Origin: an uncultured Spirochaetaceae bacterium
GTDB taxonomy: Bacteria > Spirochaetota > Spirochaetia > Treponematales > Treponemataceae
Length of the DNA: 6,094 nucleotides
Assembly: GCA_902766345.1 (NCBI GenBank)
Contig: CACXDK010000364.1
Span: forward strand, 1 to 6,094
Direction of reading: 5' to 3'
In this document: one piece after another, positions 1-6,094 of the stretch
How positions within the stretch are numbered: position 1 is the first letter of the stretch
Layout: each line of letters starts with the position of its first letter
Translations under genes and position numbers: made by a program
Notes under the pieces: model-generated
Databases searched by the model: none
What the model was told of the DNA's origin: nothing
What the model saw: only the letters and a program-made list of their open reading frames with translations

Positions 1-3000
1 TGCCTTTAACTTCAACCTCAACACATTCTCCAAAAGAAAATACAGATTTTACCTGTGTAAAAGTAGCCTCGCTTACGTGAATCCGCATAGGCTCACCTGT
101 ACTTTCCATGCGGCTGGCAACATTTACGGTGTCGCCCCAAATGTCATAAATAAACTTAGACTTTCCTATTACGCCAGCAACAAGATTTCCCGTGTTAATT
201 CCCACGCGAATCATAACCTGAGCTTTAGAAGCTTCATTAAACGCACGAACATCCTCAAGCAAGCCCTGAGCAAAGCGAATCATTTTTTCAGCACCATCGT
301 TATCAGCCTCTTCCGTAAGACCAGTTGCCGCCATGTATGCGTCCCCTATAGTCTTTATTTTTTCAATACCCTCACGCTTTGCACGCTCATCAAATTTTGA
401 AACCATCAGGTTCAGCATGGTAACAACTTCTTCCGCATTCATGCTTCCGCTCATTTTTGTAAAGCCTACAATATCCGTAAACAAGACCGTTGCGTTCATA
501 TATTTTTTAGCAATTACACGGTTAGGATTTTCAGTAAGTTCCGCCGCAACAGGAGCAGGAAGAATATTAAGCAAAAGACTCTCAACCTTAGCATTTGCAA
601 CTTTAAGTTCCTTAGTACGCTCATCAACTTTTTTTTCAAGAACAATCTGATACTGGCGCATAGAACGCAGTTTTAGATAAACCAAAATCGCCGCAATCAA
701 AACAATAGCCAGCCAGAACCAAATACGCTGCCACAGATACGGCTTTTTAATAATCGTAACAGGAGTACAAGGCTCCCCCTGAATTCCATCGCTGTTTTGA
801 GAGATAATTGAAAAATGATAAGTACCAGGCTTCAAGTTTGTATATGATACATTTCGTGCACTAGTCCAGTCAGAATATGAACCGTCAAAGCCTGCAAGCT
901 TGTAGCGAAAACGCATGCTGTCGGAAGATATAAAACTCATTCCCGTATATTTTATGCTCAGACGCTTTACCGAAGGAGCAAGAACAATTGTTTCACCGTG
1001 ATAATCTTTTGTAACGGTATCTACTGTGTAATCCTGAATTTCAATTCTAGGAGCAAACTTATTCATTCCGCCTTTAGTCGGATCAAAAACAGCAAAGCCG
1101 TCGGTAAGGGTAAACCAAACCCTGCGTTGTGAATCCCTTGCACTTAATGAAGTAGATGTAACCCCACTTGTAATGAGTCCGTCGGAAGCCCCATAATATC
1201 TTGCAGAAACCTTTTTACGAGTACCATTTACAACTTCTTCCATTTCAGCAAATGGAACAGAAAAAACGCCTTTATTACTCGTCATCCAGACAAGCCCTGT
1301 ATCATCACAAATCATCTGAAAAACGCTGTCCGTTCCCATACCGTTATGGGAATTAAAGTTTACAAAGCTGTCTGTCTCTTCAATATACCTTGAAAGGCCT
1401 GTTCCGGTAGCAATCCATATACCCCCACCTTGCTTTAATATCTTAAAAATAATATTTCCAGCAAGACCTTCATCTGTAGAATAATGCTTTATAATTTTTT
1501 CATCTTTAAGAAGGAATACACCACCACCATTAGTACCAGCCCACACCTGACCTTTTTCATCTTCATACAGCCACATTATGTAATGGTTTGTAAAACCATC
1601 ATCCCGATTAAGAGTGGAAATGTGCCCATCTTCATGATGAATTATAGAAAGTCCCTGAGGGGTTCCGACATAGTAATCACCATTTGATATTTTTATTGCC
1701 AGACGGCATTTTATGCTTACAATTCCATCATCAACTGTCCAAATTGTCACTTTTCCATCTGGGGTCACTCTTATCTGCGGAATGTTCGAATACGAAGAAA
1801 TGAGAAGCTCCCCGTCATGCGTCATTTCTGCATAGCGGATGCGAAGCCCTTTACAAACTTGTGTAATTTCGTTTTCTATAAACTTACCGTCACTGTAGCA
1901 ATGAAGTCCATCATCACAACCAAGCCAAGTAACGTTACGTACAGTATCTTCACAAATGCTGTTTACACTTGTTTCCATGCGTACCGTACGGAATTTTCCT
2001 TTACTCAGTTTTTGAAGTCCACCGCGGTTTAATCCAATCCAGATGTTTCCTTCGGAGTCTTCCAAAATGTGTGTAATTCCATTGTCAGGAAGTCCAGACT
2101 GAACATTATAGTAAGAACGTTTTCCATCGTGAAGAACCATGATTCCAGAATCAGAGCCAATCCAGTAATTACCAAAGGAATCCTGCATGATTGAATTTAT
2201 TGTAAGAGGATTAAAACCTTCTGGATTCATTCTGAACAAAGTCTCTTCACCATTGTGCATCCGAATAATAAAATTTGGTTCGCCTACAAACCACATATCC
2301 CCATTATTATCCTGCGTAACACTATAGATCACAAAATTTTCAAGTTTTGTAATTCCATTAAATTTTTCAACAACCCCATTCTCGTAAAAATAACAGTCTG
2401 GACTTTCTGTTGTAATCCATATACGTCCTTGATTGTCGCAGAACATCTGCTTTACAAGAATTTTTTGCAGTTCATCGTCCGTAAGCCAGTTAGGAACTTC
2501 AATTTTATCCTCAGGCGTAATGTAACAGAATCCGGCAGACGTACCCACCCAGACATTTCCTTCCTTGTCTTCGCACAATGCATTAACTTTGTTATTGGTA
2601 ATGCCGTCATTATCAGTAAACTTTGTAAGTGTTCCGTCAGGTGCAACGCGGGTAACACCTTCATCATTATGGCCAACCCAAATATTTTCGCGGGAATCCT
2701 GAATGAGAGAACGTGCAGATGCAAAGTCGTATTTTTCATCGGTTGTACGGCAGTACACTGTAAACTCTACTCCGTCAAAACGGACAAGGCCATCATAAGT
2801 GCCAGCCCAGATGTATCCTTTCTTATCCTGAATGAGTGTAGTAATTGTCATGCCAGGAAGCCCGTCTGACGTTGTCCAATTTTTATGAACAAAATCGTCA
2901 AAATATTGCGTGTCAACTTCTTCCATGCCATCACTTACAGAAAATGCAGGAAACAAAACGAGTAAAGATATAAAAAGAGATATAAAAAATTTTATTTTTG

Positions 3001-3013
3001 ACAGTCTGAACAT
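1..3013 (-). CDS. Membrane-anchored beta-propeller / Y_Y_Y sensor with class III adenylate cyclase output (3' end missing)
   Basis: One uninterrupted frame runs leftward from ATG 3013-3011 to the window edge (1004 codons seen, no stop), so the C-terminus is missing. Visible order: signal peptide at residues 1 to about 26 (basic start, hydrophobic core, FPAFS end); about 14 repeats of roughly 43 residues from 45 to 650, most with an xDxxGxxWxG-like core (W69, 112, 155, 199, 241, 284, 326, 363, 491, 533, 576, 633); Y_Y_Y domain 655-755 with YKLAGFD and VSYTNLKPG; one transmembrane helix about 765-782; signalling helix/coiled coil 785-825 ending LLLNILP; class III cyclase domain from about 840. 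Metal-binding aspartates are D847 (FTDIVGFT) and D891 (GDAYM). K887 and D957 are the adenine-specifying pair, and N964 and R968 the transition-state pair. I therefore infer cAMP synthesis in the cytoplasm controlled by a periplasmic ligand. In-frame TAA codons just upstream exclude a longer form; the next ATG (residue 30) would lose the signal peptide. The domain ends near the window edge, so few residues are probably missing. Ligand unknown; guanylate activity is less likely. Confidence 0.9.
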   Translation of the reverse strand, partial: MFRLSKIKFFISLFISLLVLFPAFSVSDGMEEVDTQYFDDFVHKNWTTSDGLPGMTITTLIQDKKGYIWAGTYDGLVRFDGVEFTVYCRTTDEKYDFASARSLIQDSRENIWVGHNDEGVTRVAPDGTLTKFTDNDGITNNKVNALCEDKEGNVWVGTSAGFCYITPEDKIEVPNWLTDDELQKILVKQMFCDNQGRIWITTESPDCYFYENGVVEKFNGITKLENFVIYSVTQDNNGDMWFVGEPNFIIRMHNGEETLFRMNPEGFNPLTINSIMQDSFGNYWIGSDSGIMVLHDGKRSYYNVQSGLPDNGITHILEDSEGNIWIGLNRGGLQKLSKGKFRTVRMETSVNSICEDTVRNVTWLGCDDGLHCYSDGKFIENEITQVCKGLRIRYAEMTHDGELLISSYSNIPQIRVTPDGKVTIWTVDDGIVSIKCRLAIKISNGDYYVGTPQGLSIIHHEDGHISTLNRDDGFTNHYIMWLYEDEKGQVWAGTNGGGVFLLKDEKIIKHYSTDEGLAGNIIFKILKQGGGIWIATGTGLSRYIEETDSFVNFNSHNGMGTDSVFQMICDDTGLVWMTSNKGVFSVPFAEMEEVVNGTRKKVSARYYGASDGLITSGVTSTSLSARDSQRRVWFTLTDGFAVFDPTKGGMNKFAPRIEIQDYTVDTVTKDYHGETIVLAPSVKRLSIKYTGMSFISSDSMRFRYKLAGFDGSYSDWTSARNVSYTNLKPGTYHFSIISQNSDGIQGEPCTPVTIIKKPYLWQRIWFWLAIVLIAAILVYLKLRSMRQYQIVLEKKVDERTKELKVANAKVESLLLNILPAPVAAELTENPNRVIAKKYMNATVLFTDIVGFTKMSGSMNAEEVVTMLNLMVSKFDERAKREGIEKIKTIGDAYMAATGLTEEADNDGAEKMIRFAQGLLEDVRAFNEASKAQVMIRVGINTGNLVAGVIGKSKFIYDIWGDTVNVASRMESTGEPMRIHVSEATFTQVKSVFSFGECVEVEVKG

Positions 3014-3019
3014 ATTAAT

Positions 3020-3047
3020 ATTTTAACACAGATTTTAAGTTTGAAAA
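3020..3047 (-). promoter_or_regulatory. Possible promoter of the cyclase-sensor gene
   Basis: On the minus strand TTTTCA (3047-3042) lies 16 bp before TAAAAT (3025-3020), a plausible but weak sigma70 pair in AT-rich DNA. The predicted start would fall at or next to the ATG at 3013, and no Shine-Dalgarno sequence is visible in the 20 bases before it. The message could be leaderless, or the real promoter could lie further upstream. AT-rich sequence produces such matches by chance, so confidence is low. Confidence 0.25.
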
Positions 3048-3098
3048 GATAAAAACCTTCTTGCTCCTAGCCACAAAACTACTAATCATAAAAAAAAC

Positions 3099-3127
3099 TT
3101 GACACCGCTATAATGCGAGTTTATACT
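3099..3127 (+). promoter_or_regulatory. Sigma70 promoter of the sugar ABC transporter genes
   Basis: A perfect -35 TTGACA (3099-3104) is followed after exactly 17 bp by TATACT (3122-3127), five of six matches to the -10 consensus. The expected transcription start is about 3134, giving a leader of about 34 nt before the lipoprotein ATG. A perfect TATAAT at 3109-3114 sits inside the spacer, only 4 bp after the -35, and has no good -35 of its own at normal distance. A promoter this close to consensus implies strong basal transcription held down by a repressor, which fits the palindrome just downstream. Confidence 0.75.
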
Positions 3128-3134
3128 TGTTAAA

Positions 3135-3148
3135 GGCAATCGGTTGCC
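3135..3148. promoter_or_regulatory. Probable LacI/GalR-family operator
   Basis: GGCAATCGGTTGCC is a 14-bp palindrome with one mismatched pair (position 3140 T against 3143 G), centred on the CG step at 3141-3142. An even palindrome with a central CpG is the hallmark of LacI/GalR-family sites. It begins at about +1 of the predicted transcript, a position like the main lac operator, so bound protein would block initiation. A second inverted repeat overlaps it, AATCGG-TTG-CCGATT (3138-3152), six perfect pairs around a 3-nt centre. The two cannot both be the recognition unit; the CG-centred one fits the family better. The RNA could also form a small hairpin here, GGCAA/TTGCC with a TCGG loop. The regulator is not encoded in the window. 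Confidence 0.6.
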
Positions 3149-3156
3149 GATTTAAT

Positions 3157-3161
3157 AGGAG
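3157..3161 (+). promoter_or_regulatory. Ribosome binding site of the substrate-binding lipoprotein gene
   Basis: AGGAG lies 6 nt before the ATG at 3168, a near-ideal Shine-Dalgarno and spacing. It fixes the start codon and suggests efficient translation of this subunit. Confidence 0.85.
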
Positions 3162-3167
3162 TAACAA

Positions 3168-4484
3168 ATGAAAAAAAGCTTAAAATTCTTAGGAGTTCTT
3201 CTTTGCTCCATTACTGGAGCATTGCTTTTGACAATGTGCAGTGGTTCTGCTAAAAAAGGCGAATCTGCTACATCTTCTTCATCTTCCGACGGTCAGACAA
3301 AAACAATCACTTTCTGGCATTTGGATACAACAGAGGAACAGCAGGCTGCCTGGCGAACAATTGCAGACAGATTCGAAGCAAAGCATCCAGGTGTAAAAAT
3401 TGAAATTACAGTTATTGCAAACGATGGTTTCAAACAGAAGCTTTCAACTGTAATGCAGTCAGGCTGGTCACCAGACGTATTCCGTTCATGGGGTGGTGGT
3501 GTTATGTACGATCAGGAAGACGCTGGAATGCTCCGCGACATTTCTGGTCTTATAAAGGACAACAAGTACGTAGCACAGGTTGGTAAAGGTGCTATGGGCG
3601 TTTACGCTGACGGCAACAAACAGTTTGGTCTTCCTTACGATATGGGTGTTGTAGGTTTCTGGTACAACCCTGTCATTCTTCAGGAATGCGGACTTACTAC
3701 AGATGATTTCGCAACTTGGACAAAATTCCTTGACAGCTGCAAAAAGATTAAGGCAAAAGGATATGCTCCAATAGCTCTTGGAGAACAGGAAACTTGGACA
3801 GGACACTACTGGTGGACATACATTGCACAGCGTCTCGGTGGTCAGGAAGACTTCCTTAATGCATACAATGGAACAAACGGAGGTGCTTTCAACAAAGGCT
3901 CTTTCCTCAAAGCTATGGAAATGCTCAAAGAGTTTGTTGATACAAAACCTTTCCAGGAAGGCTTCATGGCTACAAGCCAGACAGAACAGGAAGCTCTTGT
4001 AGCAGACAGAAAAGCTGCCATTACATTGATGGGACAGTGGGCACCTTCTACAGGTCGTGACAATTCTACAACTGGTGGCGGAGACCCATTCGGTTTCATG
4101 CCATTCCCTATGATTGAAGGCGGAAAAGACGAACTCGTAAACGCACAGGGTGGCGGTAACGGTTATTGTATTGGAAAAGACGCTCCAGATGAAGCTGTTG
4201 AATTCTTGCTTTCATTCTATGAGCCAGAAAACTATAAGATCATCATCAAAGACCTTAATGGCATTCCTATTTTGCCAGGTTATGATGATTTGATAGATGA
4301 CAATGCAAAGAAAGTTGTAAAGGCTGTTTCTGAGGCAAAATACTATCAGCTGTACTATGATCAGTTCCTCCCTTCTGCAGTTGGTGAAGACATCAAAGAT
4401 GCTACAGCAGGTATCTTTGCTGGTACAATGACACCACAGCAGGCTTGTGACAAGATTCAGAAATCTTGGGAAGCAAATAAATAA
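3168..4484 (+). CDS. Sugar ABC transporter substrate-binding lipoprotein (CUT1-type, SBP family 1)
   Basis: A 438-residue extracytoplasmic solute-binding protein, typical length for family 1 sugar binders. The N-terminus is a lipoprotein signal: K2-K3, a hydrophobic core, then LLTM-C24 as the likely lipid-attachment cysteine. A Ser-rich linker follows (about 25-45) and the mature fold starts at KTITFWH (45-51). Family features: HPGVKIEI (73-80), the PDVFRSWGGG stretch (102-111), GLPYDMGVVGFWYNP (154-168), FATWTKFLDSCKKIKAKG (181-198) and KAAITLMGQW (282-291). Many exposed-type aromatics (W50, W108, W210, W215, W216, W291) suit stacking on sugar rings. SWGGG-type members often bind oligosaccharides such as xylo- or gluco-oligomers, but the substrate cannot be read from sequence alone. 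It is the first gene of the transporter set, with a strong promoter and ribosome site, and is separated from the permeases by a terminator-like hairpin. Met at -1 of the lipobox is unusual outside relaxed (for example spirochaetal) lipoboxes. Confidence 0.93.
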   Translation: MKKSLKFLGVLLCSITGALLLTMCSGSAKKGESATSSSSSDGQTKTITFWHLDTTEEQQAAWRTIADRFEAKHPGVKIEITVIANDGFKQKLSTVMQSGWSPDVFRSWGGGVMYDQEDAGMLRDISGLIKDNKYVAQVGKGAMGVYADGNKQFGLPYDMGVVGFWYNPVILQECGLTTDDFATWTKFLDSCKKIKAKGYAPIALGEQETWTGHYWWTYIAQRLGGQEDFLNAYNGTNGGAFNKGSFLKAMEMLKEFVDTKPFQEGFMATSQTEQEALVADRKAAITLMGQWAPSTGRDNSTTGGGDPFGFMPFPMIEGGKDELVNAQGGGNGYCIGKDAPDEAVEFLLSFYEPENYKIIIKDLNGIPILPGYDDLIDDNAKKVVKAVSEAKYYQLYYDQFLPSAVGEDIKDATAGIFAGTMTPQQACDKIQKSWEANK

Positions 4485-4502
4485 ATATCATTCTTAATGC
4501 TT

Positions 4503-4547
4503 TGGAATTCCTAAAAACATATTCTTTTTAGGAATTCCATTTTTTTT
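4503..4547 (+). terminator. Strong intercistronic hairpin with T tract (terminator/attenuator or mRNA 3'-end stabiliser)
   Basis: The left arm TGGAATTCCTAAAAA (4503-4517) and right arm TTTTTAGGAATTCCA (4525-4539) pair perfectly over 15 bp around a 7-nt loop (CATATTC). Eight T residues follow at 4540-4547. This is the form of a Rho-independent terminator, 18 nt after the lipoprotein stop codon and 18 nt before the permease start at 4566. I see no separate promoter for the permeases, so partial read-through is the simplest reading: abundant binding protein and less permease. Each arm also contains the self-complementary GGAATTCC, so small alternative hairpins are possible. Confidence 0.85.
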
Positions 4548-4554
4548 ACTCACC

Positions 4555-4559
4555 GAGGA
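4555..4559 (+). promoter_or_regulatory. Ribosome binding site deciding the start of permease 1
   Basis: GAGGA directly abuts an ATG at 4560, leaving no spacer, but lies 6 nt before an in-frame ATG at 4566. The second ATG is therefore the better start; choosing the first would add only two residues. Confidence 0.7.
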
Positions 4560-4565
4560 ATGTAC

Positions 4566-5468
4566 ATGTTAGTTAATAAAAAGCAAAATTTCTTGACAGC
4601 CATGGCATTTTTAATAGTGCCTCTAGTTCTTTTTTCGTTCTTTGTCGTATTACCTGTTTTCAGAGCTGCCTTTTACAGTCTTTTCAAATGGAATGGTATG
4701 GGTGCGCTCTTGGGGTCTAACGTAGGACGAAAAACAAAATTCGTTGCGCTGGGCAATTTTAAAGCCATTTTAGCCGATCCAATATTCTGGAAAGCATTTA
4801 TAAACAATGGGAAAATCATTTTTTTCTCGCTCTTAATTGAGCTTCCTATCGCGCTTATTCTTGCACTCAACATTTCTTCAAGGACAACGGTAAATGTTGG
4901 GCTGCGTACAATATATTTTATTCCGTATGTTGTTTCCGAAGTCGTTGCCGGTACTGTCTGGACGTTTATTTATCATCCTCAGTACGGCCTGTCAAATTCG
5001 TTCTTAAAGAATCTATTTCCTGCAGGAACAGATTTTGCGTTCCTAGGGCGACCAGAAACGGTTTTTGCCGCAATATTCGTAGTTGTTATCTGGAAATATT
5101 TCGGTCTATACATGATTTTGTATATTGCAGCATTGCAGGGAATTTCTGATGATATCCGCGAGGCTGCGGCAATTGACGGAGCTTCTCCTCTCCAGCTCAA
5201 TCTGTTCATCATCATTCCACTGCTTGTTCCTACAATTGTAGTTACAGTATTTTTCTGCATAATCGGTTCATTGCAGACATTCGATATTATATGGGCCATG
5301 GGACAAGGCGATCCTGTAAATGCTGCGGAAACGATGGTTACATATCTGTATAAGTTCGGCTTTGTCCGCACACAGATGGGATACGGAAGTGCAGCGGCTA
5401 TTATAATCTTTGTTATATGTGTCACCTTCAATACTGTGTATCAAAAACTTATTACCAAAGGCGAATGA
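4566..5468 (+). CDS. Sugar ABC transporter permease, MalF/UgpA-like subunit (CUT1)
   Basis: A 300-residue inner-membrane permease of the binding-protein-dependent (MetI-like fold) family. Six hydrophobic segments are visible at roughly 10-32, 83-103, 113-136, 165-190, 212-236 and 274-293, the usual six-helix topology of the shorter MalF/UgpA-type subunits. The cytoplasmic coupling loop is intact at 199-220: E199-A-A-A-I-D204-G205-A followed by the PLL motif, the site that docks on the ATPase. It forms a heterodimeric channel with the next gene and receives sugar from the lipoprotein encoded upstream. The start at 4566 is preferred to 4560 because of ribosome-site spacing. The stop codon is 8 nt before the next ATG, so the two permeases are translated from one message. 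Substrate is undetermined. Confidence 0.93.
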   Translation: MLVNKKQNFLTAMAFLIVPLVLFSFFVVLPVFRAAFYSLFKWNGMGALLGSNVGRKTKFVALGNFKAILADPIFWKAFINNGKIIFFSLLIELPIALILALNISSRTTVNVGLRTIYFIPYVVSEVVAGTVWTFIYHPQYGLSNSFLKNLFPAGTDFAFLGRPETVFAAIFVVVIWKYFGLYMILYIAALQGISDDIREAAAIDGASPLQLNLFIIIPLLVPTIVVTVFFCIIGSLQTFDIIWAMGQGDPVNAAETMVTYLYKFGFVRTQMGYGSAAAIIIFVICVTFNTVYQKLITKGE

Positions 5469-5472
5469 GGTG
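5467..5472 (+). promoter_or_regulatory. Ribosome binding site of permease 2, overlapping the permease 1 stop codon
   Basis: GAGGTG begins within the TGA stop of permease 1 (5466-5468) and ends 4 nt before the ATG at 5477. This tight arrangement favours translational coupling of the two permease subunits, which are needed in equal amounts. Confidence 0.7.
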
Positions 5473-5476
5473 CAAA

Positions 5477-6094
5477 ATGAACAAAACAAATACAAATATA
5501 TGGTATAAAGTCTTTAAGATACTTTTTCTTGGAATCATCGCTTTTTATACAGTATTTCCACTGTGGGTAATGCTTTGGGGCGGCTTTAAGACAACAGGTG
5601 GACTGCGTGGTAATCCATTCGGATTTCCTAAACAATGGCAGCTTGAAACATTTGCAAAAATTCTGAATCCTACGAGTTCTTCATATTTTGCAAATCTTGC
5701 AAATTCTCTGATAATCATGGCAGGAACCGTTGTTATTGAAATCATCCTATGTTGTCTTACAGGATTTACCTTCGCACGCATTAAGTTCTGGGGAAGAGAA
5801 CTTTTTTACAATTATTTCCTGCTTGGTCTGCTGTTCCCTCTCGCAGTTGCAATTCTGCCTATGTACCTGCAGATGCGTAAAGTTGGCTTGATTGATACGT
5901 ATTTGGGAGTTATGCTTCCGCAGGCTGCGTTCAGTCTGGCATTCAACACCATGCTGACAAGAAGTTTCTTTGCACAGATTCCTATGGATTTGGAAGAAGC
6001 TGCTACCATTGACGGTTGCGGAAAACTCGGTTTTTTGGTCAGAATGGTATTCCCACTTTCAAAGCCAATTATCACAACAATTGCAGTTCTTACA
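5477..6094 (+). CDS. Sugar ABC transporter permease, MalG/UgpE-like subunit (CUT1), 3' end missing
   Basis: The frame is open from ATG 5477 to the right edge: 206 codons with no stop, probably about three quarters of a protein that is usually 270-300 residues. Hydrophobic segments appear at about 13-34, 74-99, 110-132 and 142-160, with the last helices beyond the window. The coupling loop typical of MalG-type subunits is present: FFAQIPMDLEEAATIDGCG (164-182), with E174, A175, D179 and G180 at the conserved positions, then FPLSKP (192-197). MalG-type features include the FPLW stretch after the first helix and the GLIDTYLG segment (137-144). It partners permease 1 in the membrane channel. No ATPase gene is seen before the window ends, so nucleotide hydrolysis must come from a gene further right or elsewhere. 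Confidence 0.92.
   Translation, partial: MNKTNTNIWYKVFKILFLGIIAFYTVFPLWVMLWGGFKTTGGLRGNPFGFPKQWQLETFAKILNPTSSSYFANLANSLIIMAGTVVIEIILCCLTGFTFARIKFWGRELFYNYFLLGLLFPLAVAILPMYLQMRKVGLIDTYLGVMLPQAAFSLAFNTMLTRSFFAQIPMDLEEAATIDGCGKLGFLVRMVFPLSKPIITTIAVLT

Noticed and set aside
77..650. Overlapping plus-strand frames at 77-400 and 333-650
   Set aside because: They lie opposite the cyclase domain, whose minus-strand motifs are unmistakable. The plus-strand translations show no motif or plausible start signal.
2255..2869. A 204-codon open frame on the plus strand inside the sensor-cyclase gene
   Set aside because: It reads the exact complement of the sensor's codons, has no ribosome site, no recognisable domain and a composition typical of antisense shadows. 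The minus-strand frame carries clear propeller repeats through the same stretch.
3109..3114. Perfect TATAAT as the -10 of the transporter promoter
   Set aside because: It sits only 4 bp after TTGACA, and the region 17 bp upstream of it has no acceptable -35 and no extended -10 TG. The TATACT at 3122, with exact 17-bp spacing, is the better partner.
3135..3148. The GGCAA/TTGCC repeat as an RNA attenuator or riboswitch
   Set aside because: The stem is only 5 bp, has no T tract, and the leader of about 34 nt is too short for a known aptamer. The CG-centred symmetry is better explained as a protein-binding site.
4979..5431. A 150-codon minus-strand open frame opposite permease 1
   Set aside because: It is a shadow of a highly conserved permease including its coupling loop, with no ribosome site or recognisable product.
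1..6094. CRISPR arrays, tRNA or rRNA genes, insertion sequences, phage genes or attachment sites
   Set aside because: No regularly spaced direct repeats, RNA-gene signatures or transposase-like frames were seen. The repeats inside the sensor gene are protein-level blade repeats, not conserved DNA repeats.

Overview
The window reads as part of a carbohydrate-responsive locus from an AT-leaning bacterium. The best guess is a host- or gut-associated spirochaete of the Treponema type. That rests on three things: a beta-propeller sensor fused to a class III nucleotide cyclase, a substrate-binding lipoprotein with a relaxed lipobox, and a CUT1 sugar ABC importer. It is inference from gene architecture; there is no rRNA or other marker gene here to settle taxonomy.

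Layout. Positions 1-3013 hold one very large minus-strand gene, cut by the left edge. It encodes an exported, membrane-anchored sensor: signal peptide, about 14 propeller repeats (two seven-bladed propellers if regular), a Y_Y_Y domain, one transmembrane helix, a signalling helix, and a class III cyclase with adenylate-type specificity residues. Positions 3014-3167 are a divergent intergenic region. It carries a near-consensus rightward sigma70 promoter, a 14-bp CG-centred palindrome of LacI/GalR operator type at the predicted transcription start, and a strong ribosome binding site. Positions 3168-4484 encode the sugar-binding lipoprotein. A 15-bp perfect hairpin with a T tract follows (4503-4547). 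The two CUT1 permease genes come next (4566-5468 and 5477 to the right edge, the second incomplete). No ATPase, glycoside hydrolase or LacI-type regulator is visible.

How the parts may work together. The binding protein captures a sugar or oligosaccharide outside the cytoplasmic membrane and hands it to the heterodimeric permease, probably powered by a shared or distant MsmK/MalK-type ATPase. The palindrome suggests repression relieved by a sugar ligand. The intercistronic terminator-like hairpin would give more binding protein than permease. The divergent cyclase could sense an external ligand, possibly the same glycan, and turn it into cytoplasmic cAMP; this link rests only on gene adjacency. 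The least ordinary element is the long double-propeller sensor ending in a cyclase where a histidine kinase is the familiar output.
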